This document shows positions 54,383 through 62,876 of a DNA stretch of 64,000 bases, in pieces. The stretch covers positions 4,836,501-4,900,500 of the forward strand of contig NZ_CP073760.1 in the NCBI RefSeq assembly GCF_018399035.1, written 5' to 3'. The notes below the pieces were generated by a model. That model saw nothing but the letters and a program-made list of their open reading frames with translations. It did not search any database and was not told the DNA's origin. This DNA is from Thiocapsa sp. (GTDB lineage Bacteria; Pseudomonadota; Gammaproteobacteria; Chromatiales; Chromatiaceae). The number at the start of each line of letters is the position of its first letter. Positions within the stretch are counted from its first letter, which is position 1. The position numbers were made by a program, and so were the translations under genes.

Positions 54383-55443
54383 ATGACCCTACGCCGAATC
54401 GCAGTGGCCGCGCCGATCTCGATCGGGCTCGCATTGATCCTGCTCGGAGTCCTGCTGCCGGGCGGCGAGCGCCTGATCCGCGAGAATCTGCCCTTGGAGA
54501 CGCATGTCACGGTGCTGGCGCCGGGCGCCGACGGGGCCATCTTGGCCGCCACCCAGCCGGCGAGATCTGGCGGTTCGACGGCACCGGCTGGAAGCAGGAG
54601 GACGCCGGACTCGAGGGCCGCCTGGTGCTGGCGCTTCGCGGGGAGCCGAGCCGTCATCCGATCGGGACGGCGACCGGGCTCCTGTCCGTGTCCGGTCTCG
54701 CGCCGCCCGGCAACCCGCGGGTCAGCGATGTCCTCGAGACCGAGGCGGGTCTTTTGGCGGCGACACCCGAGGGTCTGTGGGTGCATGCCGGCGATACCTG
54801 GCACCGCCCGCTCGCGGACGTGCCGCTGTATCGGCTGGCCGAGCAGCGGCGCGAGGGCCGTGTCCATTTCCATGCGGGGACGATCGGCGAGGGGGTCTAC
54901 TCGGCCTCGCTCCAGACGCTCCTCGCGCCCTGGACGTCCAACAGTCGCGGGCTCCCCGACGGCGTGAAGGCACTCTGCTTCGCCGTGACCGAGGGCGGCA
55001 TGCTCCTCGTCGGGACGGATCAGGGCCTCTATCGGCAGGCCGCACCGGGCGAGACCTGGGAGGCGTTGGCGCCGTTCCCGCGCGAGCGCCGCGTGCTCGC
55101 GCTCTATCGCGCGCCGCCGGACGCGCGCGGCCTGCAGCGGCTGTGGATCGGTACGGATGACGGCCTGTCCGCGCTCGCGCTTGCGGAGACGCGTGACGGT
55201 CTCTCGGTTGCCGGCCCGCTGCAATCCTTCGATGCGCTTTGGGAGCCGCCCGAGACGGGCGTGAGCTGGATCCTTCCGGTGGCGGGGGATGGCCTGATGC
55301 TCAGCGCCGGCGCCGTTTATCGTTTAAGCGCGGTGCGTTATCCGGGTTGGTACCGGTTCGTGCTGGCCGGTATCCTGTTGCTTCTCGTCGGCGGTTGGCT
55401 GTGGCTCGGGTTCAACCCGGAGCCCGCCCGCGACGACGCCTAA
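54383..55443 (+). CDS. membrane-anchored propeller-like protein with frameshift
   Basis: The first 58 codons encode an N-terminal anchor (ISIGLALILLGVLLPGGERL) and THVTVLAPGADGAILAATQ. The frame must then change by one base near 54557-54560: after that GEIWRFDGTGWKQEDAGL continues in the frame that runs to 55443. The remainder has repeated strand motifs (LLAATPEGLWVHAGDTW, LLVGTDQGLYRQAAPGETW, LWIGTDDGLSALAL) like regulator-propeller or BNR repeats, and ends with a second membrane helix (FVLAGILLLLVGGWLWLGF). A single missing base (real or sequencing) breaks the gene. The function is unknown. Confidence 0.75.
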
Positions 55444-55469
55444 CCCTTGTTCCGGATCGAGGTTTCACT

Positions 55470-55928
55470 ATGGATCGCTTTACGCGAAACGCCGTCATCG
55501 GCTCGGGTGTCTTGGTCGTGCTGTTGATCCTGTCGCTGCTGCCTTGGGGCGGGATGGCGTTCGGACCGCGCATCTGGCAGCTCAATGCGGTCTTGGAACG
55601 GGACCCCATCCTCGCGGAGTATCCCTACGAGTTTAAGGCGCTGCTTTTTTTGAACGGCATCGTGACCCTGTCGCGCCCCTATGACGCGGAGGTTTCGGTG
55701 AACGAGGCCCTCGTGGCGATCGCCCCGACACTGGCCGGCAAGCCTGTCGATGATCCGGCCTTCGCCGCCGCACGCGACCGGCTGCAGCGCACCGAGTTTC
55801 ACGCGATCAGCCTGATGCTTGCCGAGCCCGACGTGGGCTCGATCGTCTGGTCGCTGGATCGGGCTTGGCTCAATCGCCGGGGGATCGCGTCCCCGGCTCC
55901 GAATCCCGCACTCGGCGGGTCGATGTAG
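55470..55928 (+). CDS. exported/membrane hypothetical protein
   Basis: The 152-residue protein has an N-terminal anchor or signal (IGSGVLVVLLILSLLPWGG). The remainder is a helical domain (PILAEYPYEFKALLFLNGIV, LQRTEFHAISLMLAEPDVGS). GAGG precedes the ATG at 55470. It lies 26 bases after the propeller-like gene and 12 bases before the DUF2726 gene, suggesting an operon. No family is recognised. Confidence 0.68.
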   Translation: MDRFTRNAVIGSGVLVVLLILSLLPWGGMAFGPRIWQLNAVLERDPILAEYPYEFKALLFLNGIVTLSRPYDAEVSVNEALVAIAPTLAGKPVDDPAFAAARDRLQRTEFHAISLMLAEPDVGSIVWSLDRAWLNRRGIASPAPNPALGGSM

Positions 55929-55940
55929 GGCGAACGGGTC

Positions 55941-56741
55941 ATGCAGCATTTCTATTTTCTACTCGGTCTGGGCGCCTTCGTTGCGCTCGCCTTCGGGTTC
56001 AGCCTGTGGCGCCGATTCAGGCAGCGCAACCGCTTACCCTACCGTGTCGATGCCTTTCTCCTCTCCCCGCCGCAGCGTGCCTTCTGCGCGGTGCTCGAGC
56101 GCGCCGTCGGGCAAGAGTATCGGGTCTACGCCAAGGTCCGAGCGGCGGACATCCTCGAGGTCGAGCGCCGGCTCGATCGGCGTGCCCGCGAGCGTGCCGA
56201 GGAACGCCTCGCCGAGCAGGTCTTCGACTTCGTGATCTGCACCCGGGAGTCGAGCGCCATCGTCTGTGCGGTCAATCTTGCAGGGCGCTCGCGGTTGTCG
56301 AGACGCCCGCCGAAGAACCGGCTCGACCGCATCTGTGCCGCGGCCAAGCTCCCCTTCGTGCGCTTTCGCGAGAGCGACGTCTATTCGGTGGTGGAGGTCG
56401 AAGAGCAGGTGTTCTCGGCCATGCAGACGCTGAGGATCCATCCCCGTGCCGAGGAGCTTTCGGTCCAAGACACCCGCGAGGCGTTGCGCGACCTCTCGGA
56501 TGTCATCGGCAACAAGGTTCCCGAGCCGCGCCGCATCGAGCGCCCGGCCCGTCCGACGCCTCCGGCACCCTCTACTGGCCGAACAACGCCGAGTACTCCA
56601 ACCCCGATCAAGCCGCGTACCCGCACCGAGCCCAGGCTGCACCTCGACGAAGACCTCGACATCGGCCACGAGGAGCAGATGCCCGAGCCCCGAATCGAGG
56701 TCGAATTCGACGAAGACCGCCCAAGGCGAGCCAGGATCTAA
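55941..56741 (+). CDS. DUF2726 protein with N-terminal membrane helix
   Basis: The 266-residue protein has an N-terminal helix (FYFLLGLGAFVALAFGFSL) and then a DUF2726 domain: YRVDAFLLSPPQRAFCAVLE, YRVYAKVRAADILEVE, FDFVICTRESSAIVCAVNL and ICAAAKLPFVRFRESDVYSV. DUF2726 is related to restriction-endonuclease-like folds but is often found in single-pass proteins of unknown role. The C-terminal 70 residues are Pro/Thr/Arg-rich and acidic. It follows the previous gene by 12 bases. Confidence 0.85.
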   Translation: MQHFYFLLGLGAFVALAFGFSLWRRFRQRNRLPYRVDAFLLSPPQRAFCAVLERAVGQEYRVYAKVRAADILEVERRLDRRARERAEERLAEQVFDFVICTRESSAIVCAVNLAGRSRLSRRPPKNRLDRICAAAKLPFVRFRESDVYSVVEVEEQVFSAMQTLRIHPRAEELSVQDTREALRDLSDVIGNKVPEPRRIERPARPTPPAPSTGRTTPSTPTPIKPRTRTEPRLHLDEDLDIGHEEQMPEPRIEVEFDEDRPRRARI

Positions 56742-56761
56742 ACCCTCTCCCCTCAATCTCC

Positions 56762-56846
56762 TGAACCGCGTCATCCCGAGTTTTCATATGAGCGGCGAGG
56801 GCGAAAGGGCCTCGCCGTCAACCGAATCACGCCTGACGCGGTTCAG
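56762..56846. repeat. palindrome-ended element related to copies A/B
   Basis: TGAACCGCGTCA and TGACGCGGTTCA bound an 85-bp stretch whose interior differs. The ends are a variant of the copy A/B ends and the length is equal. Confidence 0.7.
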
Positions 56847-57157
56847 CTCGGATCGATCCAGATCTGCCCTTCCGCCACCACGAGCCGATAGGTCCGAATC
56901 GGCTCGTCCGCCGGCGCGTCCATCGGCTCGCCGGTTGCGAGGCTGAAGCGGCTGCCGTGCAGCGAGCACTTGATCCGATCCCCGTCGAGACAGCCGTAGG
57001 AGAGCGGATAGTCCTCGTGGCTGCAGTTGTCCTCGACGGCATAGAATCGCCCGTCGACGTTCGCGACGATGTACGCCTGATTGTCCACGACGACCTTCAG
57101 AAACTTGCCGGGCGCGATCTCATCGGTGCCGGCGACGGCGACATAAGGTGTGTCCAT
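56843..57157 (-). CDS. Rieske [2Fe-2S] ferredoxin-like protein
   Basis: The 104-residue protein has both Rieske ligand boxes: CSHEDYPLSYGC (Cys and His) and CSLHGSRFSL (Cys and His), about 16 residues apart. It is the soluble NirD/dioxygenase-ferredoxin type with no membrane anchor. The second ATG (57157) is preferred because AGGAG abuts the first. It starts 10 bases after the stop of the TrpD-like gene, so they are co-transcribed, and it may deliver electrons to a partner linked with it. Confidence 0.9.
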   Translation of the reverse strand: MDTPYVAVAGTDEIAPGKFLKVVVDNQAYIVANVDGRFYAVEDNCSHEDYPLSYGCLDGDRIKCSLHGSRFSLATGEPMDAPADEPIRTYRLVVAEGQIWIDPS

Positions 57158-57167
57158 CGGCATCTCC

Positions 57168-58289
57168 TCAGCGCACCCGTTTTGCGGCCTTGCCCGAGTC
57201 CAGCACGTCGCGGATCCGATCCGCGGCGACCTCCAACGAACCTTCGCGCCCGAGATGCCAGAGGATCAGCGCGCCCGCGAACACCAAACTGTCGTAGGTC
57301 GGGCCTTGCGCGCCTTCCAGGGCGGCGATGCCCGCCTGCGCTGCGGCCTGCGCGGTCGCGAGCACATCGACCGCCACGGCGATCTCGTCGCCCGGTCGGG
57401 TGGTCTGGGGCAGATCCTCGGGCAAAGGGACGGCGCGCACCGACTGGGCGATGCCCAGCGCGGCGGGATCGACCTCGAAGGACTGCTCCTCCGACATCTG
57501 TTGATAGTTGAAACAGGTGCCCTTCTGGCGCAGCGAGGGGATGACGCCGCCCTCGACACCGCGGATCAGGAGTGCGGAATGAAAGCCGGCATGACGCGCC
57601 AACATGGCATAGATGCGCGGATAGGGCTTGTGGACATACCCGGTGACCAGATGGGTGTGCTTGCGCCCGTGGATCGGCCGGGCCAAGACCTCGACCGTGG
57701 TGATCGCCTGGCGCTTGACGATGGTGGAGCGCAGATCCACCAGGTTGTGCAGCGGGGCGCAGAAGGCGCGTTGGTCGACATAGCTCCAGCCGAGCGCGGG
57801 TTCGGCCAGTCGCTCCGCCGCCTCGACCGGCGAGAGGTCGACCGGTACCCCGACGGCGTCCAGGATATGGCGATGGGTTACGCCGAACTTCGGACCGACC
57901 GCATGTGCGCCGTGACTGATCGCCGGCACACCGCACTCGGCGAGCACCGGCATCAGGAAGGGCGACGCCGGCAGGCAGCGGTTGTAGCCGTCGTAGGGAT
58001 CGGCGATGTCGGCGACGTCGTCCACATCCGCCACGACATGGCCGGTGGCCTCGCGCACCGCGTCCAGGATGCCCTTGAGCTCCTCGTCGGTCTCGCGCTT
58101 CATCCGCAGGGCGATCAGGAAGATGCCGGCCTGTACCGGGTCGACCGCGTTATCCAGAATGGCGCCCATGCCGATGCGGGCCTCCTGCGCGGAGATGTCC
58201 TTGGAGAGCTCCGGACCGGTCGCGATGCGCTGGATGATCGAGCGCATTTGGGTCTTGACGTTGCTCGATGCGCTGTCCTGACTGTTCAT
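57168..58289 (-). CDS. anthranilate phosphoribosyltransferase-like protein lacking the PRPP motif
   Basis: The ATG at 58289 has GGAGG six bases upstream. The 373-residue protein follows the TrpD fold: an N-terminal helical half (AQEARIGMGAILDNAVDPVQ, FLIALRMKRETDEELKGILD), then LAECGVPAISHGAHAVGPKF where TrpD has KHGNRSVSS. The PRPP loop GTGGD is replaced by DPYDGYNR, so normal PRPP chemistry is unlikely. RHAGFHSALLIRGVEGG resembles the late TrpD motif. It is followed by a Rieske protein gene. It probably is not the tryptophan enzyme; the real role is not known. Confidence 0.78.
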   Translation of the reverse strand: MNSQDSASSNVKTQMRSIIQRIATGPELSKDISAQEARIGMGAILDNAVDPVQAGIFLIALRMKRETDEELKGILDAVREATGHVVADVDDVADIADPYDGYNRCLPASPFLMPVLAECGVPAISHGAHAVGPKFGVTHRHILDAVGVPVDLSPVEAAERLAEPALGWSYVDQRAFCAPLHNLVDLRSTIVKRQAITTVEVLARPIHGRKHTHLVTGYVHKPYPRIYAMLARHAGFHSALLIRGVEGGVIPSLRQKGTCFNYQQMSEEQSFEVDPAALGIAQSVRAVPLPEDLPQTTRPGDEIAVAVDVLATAQAAAQAGIAALEGAQGPTYDSLVFAGALILWHLGREGSLEVAADRIRDVLDSGKAAKRVR

Positions 58290-58460
58290 GATTGTCCTCC
58301 GGGACCTGATTGTTTTCGGTGCCGACCGTCGGGTGCCGTGCTCGGACCGAGTCTTGACGACCTGCCCGCCATTCTGGCGACTCGGGCGCGGGATCTCAAC
58401 GCGCGGGAAGGGTGCGGGTTGGTGCAAGATACGGCCGTTCACCTTTCGGAGTCGATACAC

Positions 58461-58967
58461 ATGACCCATTGCGTTCGTTTGCCCCGGCGCGCCCTGTTCG
58501 GCATCCCGGCCCTGCTCGTGCTGCATCTCGCCGCCGGTTGTGCCGGCCTGACGGCGCCTTGGACGGCGCCCGAGGTCGTGCTGCTCGGGGCCCAGCCGAA
58601 GCTCCTCGGCGTCGATCGTCAGTCCTTTCTCGTCAACCTGGGCGTGACGAACCCCAACGATCGCGCTCTTCCGATCAAGGGCCTGAGCTACCGGGTCGTG
58701 GTTGAAGGTCAAGAGCTCGCCGAGGGTTCAAGCGAGCTCGCACGGCTGATCCCGGCGGGCGGGACCGAGCAGGTCGACGTGGAGGTCAACAGCAACCTGC
58801 TGGGCTTGATGCCGAGCTTGCCCGGCCTGCTGCTGACCAAAGGCAGGCTCGCCTGGACGGTCAGCGGAATCGCCGACGTCGATGCCGGCGGCGTGCGTCT
58901 GCCCGTGCCCTATCGGCATAGCGGCACGATTGCGCCCGCGGCGTTGGTCTCGGGTGCGGGGTTTTAA
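58461..58967 (+). CDS. LEA type 2-like lipoprotein
   Basis: The 168-residue protein has a lipobox (LLVLHLAAGC, Cys27) and a WHy/LEA-14 domain: FLVNLGVTNPNDRALPIKGL and SYRVVVEGQELAEGSSELAR, then VDVEVNSNLLGLMPSL. Such periplasmic lipoproteins are common in proteobacteria and have no settled function. The TAA stop overlaps the start of a partial copy of the 85-bp element. Confidence 0.85.
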   Translation: MTHCVRLPRRALFGIPALLVLHLAAGCAGLTAPWTAPEVVLLGAQPKLLGVDRQSFLVNLGVTNPNDRALPIKGLSYRVVVEGQELAEGSSELARLIPAGGTEQVDVEVNSNLLGLMPSLPGLLLTKGRLAWTVSGIADVDAGGVRLPVPYRHSGTIAPAALVSGAGF

Positions 58968-58995
58968 ACCGCGTCCAGAGCGAGATGCTCACTGA
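58965..58995. repeat. partial copy of the 85-bp element
   Basis: TTAAACCGCGTCCAGAGCGA and the following GATGCTCACT match the first 30 bases of copy A. The match stops where the 142-bp repeat begins. Confidence 0.8.
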
Positions 58996-59134
58996 TGAAC
59001 GCGTAGGATGGGTAGAGCGTCGGCGAAACCCATCCTCCAAACCGCCGTGTTGTCGGGTTCCGGTCCGATGCCCTTGGCGCGGGCTGGATGGGTTTCGCTT
59101 CGCTCTACCCATCCTACGTGTTTCGGTTGTTTTT
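58993..59134. repeat. 142-bp inverted-end repeat, copy 2
   Basis: This is the reverse complement of 47755-47896, of equal length. It lies between the lipoprotein gene and the ars operon. Confidence 0.85.
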
Positions 59135-59329
59135 AAATCTTTCCAAAGAGTTTTTCTCGTGGAGTTGTTTTACTGACTTTTGAACCAATCGCAGTGCGTT
59201 CGAGAGCGGATGCGCTTGATGCCGCGTGAGCAACCCTTCGGGAGTTTCGTCGCGCCGGAACCCTCCCGACAGTCGAGCGATCCGCAACCGTCATCAAACC
59301 TTCATTTTGCGCAATATTCGTTCTGGGGT

Positions 59330-59695
59330 ATGTTTCCATCCGTGACGATCCACCCGACCGATGTGTTTGCCGCGCTGGCTCACGAGACACGCTTGCGTTG
59401 CCTGATCCTGCTGATGCGCCACCCCGAGCTCTGTGTCTGCGAGCTGACGCATGCCATCGGGGCGGTTCAGCCGCATGTGTCCAGACATCTCGCGCAGCTG
59501 CGCGAGTTGGGTCTGGTCACGGATCGACGCGAGGGTTTGTGGATCTTCTATCGCGTCAATCCGGCGCTTCCGGATTGGGTCGCCGCCGTGCTGCGCGAGA
59601 CGTTCGACGCGGTGTGCGGCGAGCGGCCCTTCGTGGAGGACGATCGGGTGTTGGCCCGGATGCCGAACCGGCCGGTTGTGCCCCGCTGCGCCTGA
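59330..59695 (+). CDS. arsR: ArsR-family repressor
   Basis: The 121-residue protein has an ArsR winged helix: VFAALAHETRLRCLILLM, then the metalloid-site-like ELCVCELTHAIGAVQPHVSR (Cys-Val-Cys in the recognition-helix region, as in ArsR) and HLAQLRELGLVTDRREGLWI. It should release the operator when As(III) binds. ATG 59330 is chosen; a GTG 12 bases later is also possible. The AT-rich upstream TTGCGCAATATTCG (about 59307-59320) may hold the operator. arsC, gapdh and arsJ follow on the same strand. Confidence 0.9.
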   Translation: MFPSVTIHPTDVFAALAHETRLRCLILLMRHPELCVCELTHAIGAVQPHVSRHLAQLRELGLVTDRREGLWIFYRVNPALPDWVAAVLRETFDAVCGERPFVEDDRVLARMPNRPVVPRCA

Positions 59696-59834
59696 CCGGG
59701 TGTCTCGCTGTTCGGGGACCGTCGAGGGCGTGTCGCCGTCATGTCGGTGCGCGCGACGAAGGTGCTCGACGATCCGTCGCGATCGATCGCCGGACGCTCG
59801 TCCGGTGAGGTTTCATTCTACCGAGGACTCACCC

Positions 59835-60383
59835 ATGGTCGAGAGACCCTATAACGTGCTGTTTTTGTGCACCGGGAATTCGGCACGCAGCATCTTCGGC
59901 GAGTGCATCGTCAACCGATTCGGGCGTGGCCAATTCAATGGCTACAGCGCCGGCAGTCATCCGAAGGGCGAGGTGCATCCGCTGGCCCTCGAGGTCCTTC
60001 GGCGCAATAACTATCTGACCGATGTTCTGCGCAGCAAGGACTGGGCAGAATTTGCCGAGCCGGCTGCGCCGGTGATGGATTTCGTCTTCACGGTCTGCGA
60101 CCGCGCGGCGGCGGAGATGTGCCCGGTCTGGCCGGGTCAGCCGATGACCGCCCATTGGGGCGTGCCGGATCCGGCCGAGATCGAGGGCAACGAGGTCGCG
60201 CGGATGATGGCGTTTCGCCAGGCCTTCGCCGCGCTTCAGAATCGGATCCAGATCTTTCTCAGTCTGCCGCTCGCGTCTTTGGATCGTCTCAAGCTGCAAC
60301 GCGAGCTCGATGCAATCGGGCGTTCGCCGCTCCCCTCACTGGAGCAGATCGAAGCCGTTCAAGCGGAATCGGAGGAACGATGA
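59835..60383 (+). CDS. arsC: arsenate reductase, thioredoxin-coupled/LMW-PTP-like
   Basis: The 182-residue protein starts NVLFLCTGNSARSIFGE with the P-loop CxxNSxR (Cys at residue 13) of low-molecular-weight phosphatase-type arsenate reductases. It also has GYSAGSHPKGEVHPLALEVL and MDFVFTVCDRAAAEMCPVWP, supplying further Cys residues for the disulfide cascade. It reduces arsenate to arsenite. Its stop overlaps the gapdh start (ATGA at 60380-60383). Confidence 0.93.
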   Translation: MVERPYNVLFLCTGNSARSIFGECIVNRFGRGQFNGYSAGSHPKGEVHPLALEVLRRNNYLTDVLRSKDWAEFAEPAAPVMDFVFTVCDRAAAEMCPVWPGQPMTAHWGVPDPAEIEGNEVARMMAFRQAFAALQNRIQIFLSLPLASLDRLKLQRELDAIGRSPLPSLEQIEAVQAESEER

Positions 60384-61381
60384 GTGTGCGTGTCGGGATC
60401 AATGGCTTTGGCCGGATGGGGCGACTGGGCCTGCGCGCCGCCCGCGGTCGGGACGGGCTCGAGTTCGTCCGTATCAACGAGATCGCGACGGACGCCGCCG
60501 GCTCGGCACATCTGCTGAAGTTCGATTCGGTCCATGGTGTGTGGGGTGCTGATTGCACGGGCGAGGGGGATGCGATCCGGATCGACGGCGGAGCGATCGC
60601 CTACAGCCGCACCCCGGCGTTGACCGACACCGATTGGTCGGACTGCGACATCGTCATCGAGGCGACCGGCAAGCACCACAAGAAGCCCGAGACGCTTCGG
60701 GGCTATTTCGATCAAGGGGTGAAGAAGGTCTTGGTCGCGGCGCCGACCACGGGTGCTCTCGACATCGTCTACGGCGTCAACCATCAACTCTACGATCCGG
60801 CCGAGCACCATCTGGTCACCGCCGCGTCCTGCACGACCAATTGTTTGGCCCCTGTCGTGAAGGTCATGCACGAGCGGATCGGGATCCGCCACGGCACCAT
60901 GACGACCATCCACGACATCACCAATACCCAGCGGATCGTCGATCTCGGCCACAAGGATCTGCGCCGCGCCCGTGCCTGCGGGCAGTCACTGATCCCGACC
61001 AGCACCGGCTCGGCCAAGGCGATCACCAAGATCTTTCCGGAGCTGACCGGCAAGTTGAACGGGCTCGCGGTCCGCGTGCCTTTGCTCAATGCCTCGCTGA
61101 CCGATTTCGTCTTCGAGGCCGCGCGGGCGGTAACGGTCGAGGAGGTCAACGGGTATTTCAAGGCCGCGGCCGAAGGCGAGCTTGCGGGGATCCTCGGCTA
61201 CGAGGAGCGCCCGCTGGTCTCGGTCGACTACAAGGATGATCCGCGCTCGTCGATCGTCGATGCGCTCTCCACCATGGTCATCGACGAGACGCAGGTGAAG
61301 GTGTTGGCCTGGTACGACAACGAGTGGGGCTATGTGAATCGGATGATGGACATTGCGGAGATGTTGGGAGAGGGGTTGTAG
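60380..61381 (+). CDS. gapdh: ArsJ-associated glyceraldehyde-3-phosphate dehydrogenase
   Basis: The 333-residue protein has NAD site VGINGFGRMGRLGLR, catalytic AASCTTNCLAPVVKV (Cys nucleophile) and NEWGYVNRM. Its placement between arsC and arsJ is the known arrangement in which GAPDH makes 1-arseno-3-phosphoglycerate, which ArsJ exports. GGAGG lies six bases before the ATG. The product should be cytosolic. A second housekeeping GAPDH would be elsewhere in the genome. Confidence 0.94.
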   Translation: MSVRVGINGFGRMGRLGLRAARGRDGLEFVRINEIATDAAGSAHLLKFDSVHGVWGADCTGEGDAIRIDGGAIAYSRTPALTDTDWSDCDIVIEATGKHHKKPETLRGYFDQGVKKVLVAAPTTGALDIVYGVNHQLYDPAEHHLVTAASCTTNCLAPVVKVMHERIGIRHGTMTTIHDITNTQRIVDLGHKDLRRARACGQSLIPTSTGSAKAITKIFPELTGKLNGLAVRVPLLNASLTDFVFEAARAVTVEEVNGYFKAAAEGELAGILGYEERPLVSVDYKDDPRSSIVDALSTMVIDETQVKVLAWYDNEWGYVNRMMDIAEMLGEGL

Positions 61382-61562
61382 CGGGGAGGATGGGTTTCGC
61401 TGCGCTTTGCCGGGGCCGGGGCGTCGGAGCGGGGAGGATGGGTTTCGCTGCGCTTTACCGGGGCCGGGGCGTCGGAGCGGGGAGGATGGGTTTCGCTGCG
61501 CTTTACCGGGGCCGGGGCGTCGGAGCGGGGAGGATGGGTTTCGCTGCGCTCTACCCATCCTA
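61381..61562. repeat. 48-bp tandem repeat between gapdh and arsJ
   Basis: There are three full units starting GCGGGGAGGATGGGTTTCGC and ending GGGGCGTCGGA, then a fourth partial unit that ends in GCTCTACCCATCCTACG. The core GGATGGGTTTCGCTGCGCT is the half-site of the 142-bp repeats. Units differ at one or two bases (TTTG/TTTA). The unit length is 16 codons, so no frame is broken if it is translated. Confidence 0.9.
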
Positions 61563-61618
61563 CGGCTCTCTTTTTTTAGCGTTTGATTGTTCGATAGATA
61601 ATGCGCTGGCGGGAGATG

Positions 61619-62854
61619 ATGGATACCAATACGCGCAATTACCTGACCGTTACCGCGGGCTATTGGGCGTTTACCGTCACGGACGGGGCGATCCGGATGC
61701 TGGTGGTGCTCTATTTCCACCTGCTCGGCTATTCGCCGTTCGAGGTGGCGATGCTGTTCCTCTTCTACGAGGTCTTCGGCATCGTCACGAATCTGGTCGG
61801 CGGCTGGCTGGGTGCGCGGATCGGGCTGAACCTCACCATGCACATCGGCATGGGGTTGCAGGTGGTGGCGCTCGCGATGCTGACGGTGCCGGATGCCTGG
61901 TTGACCGTGGCGTATGTGATGGTCGCTCAGGCGATGTCGGGCATCGCCAAGGACCTGAACAAGATGTCGGCCAAGGCGACCGTGAAGACCCTGGTCGGGG
62001 CGGGCGGGGAGTCGCGGCTGTTCAAATATGTCGCCATCCTCACCGGCTCGAAGAATGCGCTCAAGGGTGCCGGCTTCTTCATCGGCGCGGCGCTGCTCGA
62101 GTTGATCGGTTTCCGCGGGGCCTTGGCGGTGCTCGCGGGGATGCTCTCGATCGTCCTGATCGTGACCGCGATCCTGTTGCCCTCGGGCGTCGGGCGCATG
62201 GCGTCCAAGCCGAAATTCACGCAGGTCTTCTCCAATACGCCGGCGATCAACTGGCTCTCGGCGGCGCGCTTCTTTCTCTTCGGCGCGCGGGATGTTTGGT
62301 TCGTGGTCGGTCTGCCGGTCTTTCTCTACTCGGCGCTGGGCTGGAGCTTCACCCAGGTCGGCACCTTCATGGCAGCGTGGGTGATCGGTTACGGCCTGGT
62401 GCAGGCCGCAGCCCCGCGACTGTTGAACCTCGGGCGGTCAAGTCAGGCGGTTCGGCGTCATCCGGGCGGTCGCACGGCGCGACGTTGGGCCGTGCTGCTT
62501 GCGATCGTGCCCGCGGGCATGGCCTTGGCGCTTCACCAGGGCTGGCCGCCGGGCGAGGTGCTGATTGCCGGTCTGATGCTGTTCGGTGTGCTCTTTGCCA
62601 TCAACTCGGCGGTGCACTCCTACCTGATTCTGGCCTACTCGGACTTCGAGAAGGTCTCGATGAGCGTCGGCTTTTATTACATGGCCAATGCCGGCGGGCG
62701 GCTCGCAGGGACGGTCCTCTCGGGTCTGGTCTATCAGACGCAGGGGATCGAAGGCTGTCTCTGGTGGTCGGCGGGGTTCGTGCTCGCTGCCTTCCTGCTC
62801 TCGCTGCGTCTGCCCGAGGTCTCCGAGCCCAAGCCGGTCGAGGTTGCCGCCTGA
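61619..62854 (+). CDS. arsJ: ArsJ organoarsenical efflux permease
   Basis: The 411-residue MFS protein has twelve predicted helices, beginning NYLTVTAGYWAFTVTDGAIR and LVVLYFHLLGYSPFEVAMLF. Its conserved patches AMSGIAKDLNKMSAKATVK and YLILAYSDFEKVSMSVGFYY are typical of ArsJ. It exports 1-arseno-3-phosphoglycerate, giving arsenate resistance together with the GAPDH. The start is uncertain among ATGs at 61601, 61616 and 61619; GGGAG lies just upstream of the last two. Confidence 0.93.
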   Translation: MDTNTRNYLTVTAGYWAFTVTDGAIRMLVVLYFHLLGYSPFEVAMLFLFYEVFGIVTNLVGGWLGARIGLNLTMHIGMGLQVVALAMLTVPDAWLTVAYVMVAQAMSGIAKDLNKMSAKATVKTLVGAGGESRLFKYVAILTGSKNALKGAGFFIGAALLELIGFRGALAVLAGMLSIVLIVTAILLPSGVGRMASKPKFTQVFSNTPAINWLSAARFFLFGARDVWFVVGLPVFLYSALGWSFTQVGTFMAAWVIGYGLVQAAAPRLLNLGRSSQAVRRHPGGRTARRWAVLLAIVPAGMALALHQGWPPGEVLIAGLMLFGVLFAINSAVHSYLILAYSDFEKVSMSVGFYYMANAGGRLAGTVLSGLVYQTQGIEGCLWWSAGFVLAAFLLSLRLPEVSEPKPVEVAA

Positions 62855-62876
62855 TGCCCGAGCCAAGCTCTGCTGC

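Noticed and set aside
61381..61562. Possible CRISPR array
   Set aside because: Units are contiguous 48-bp repeats without unique spacers and contain a REP half-site.
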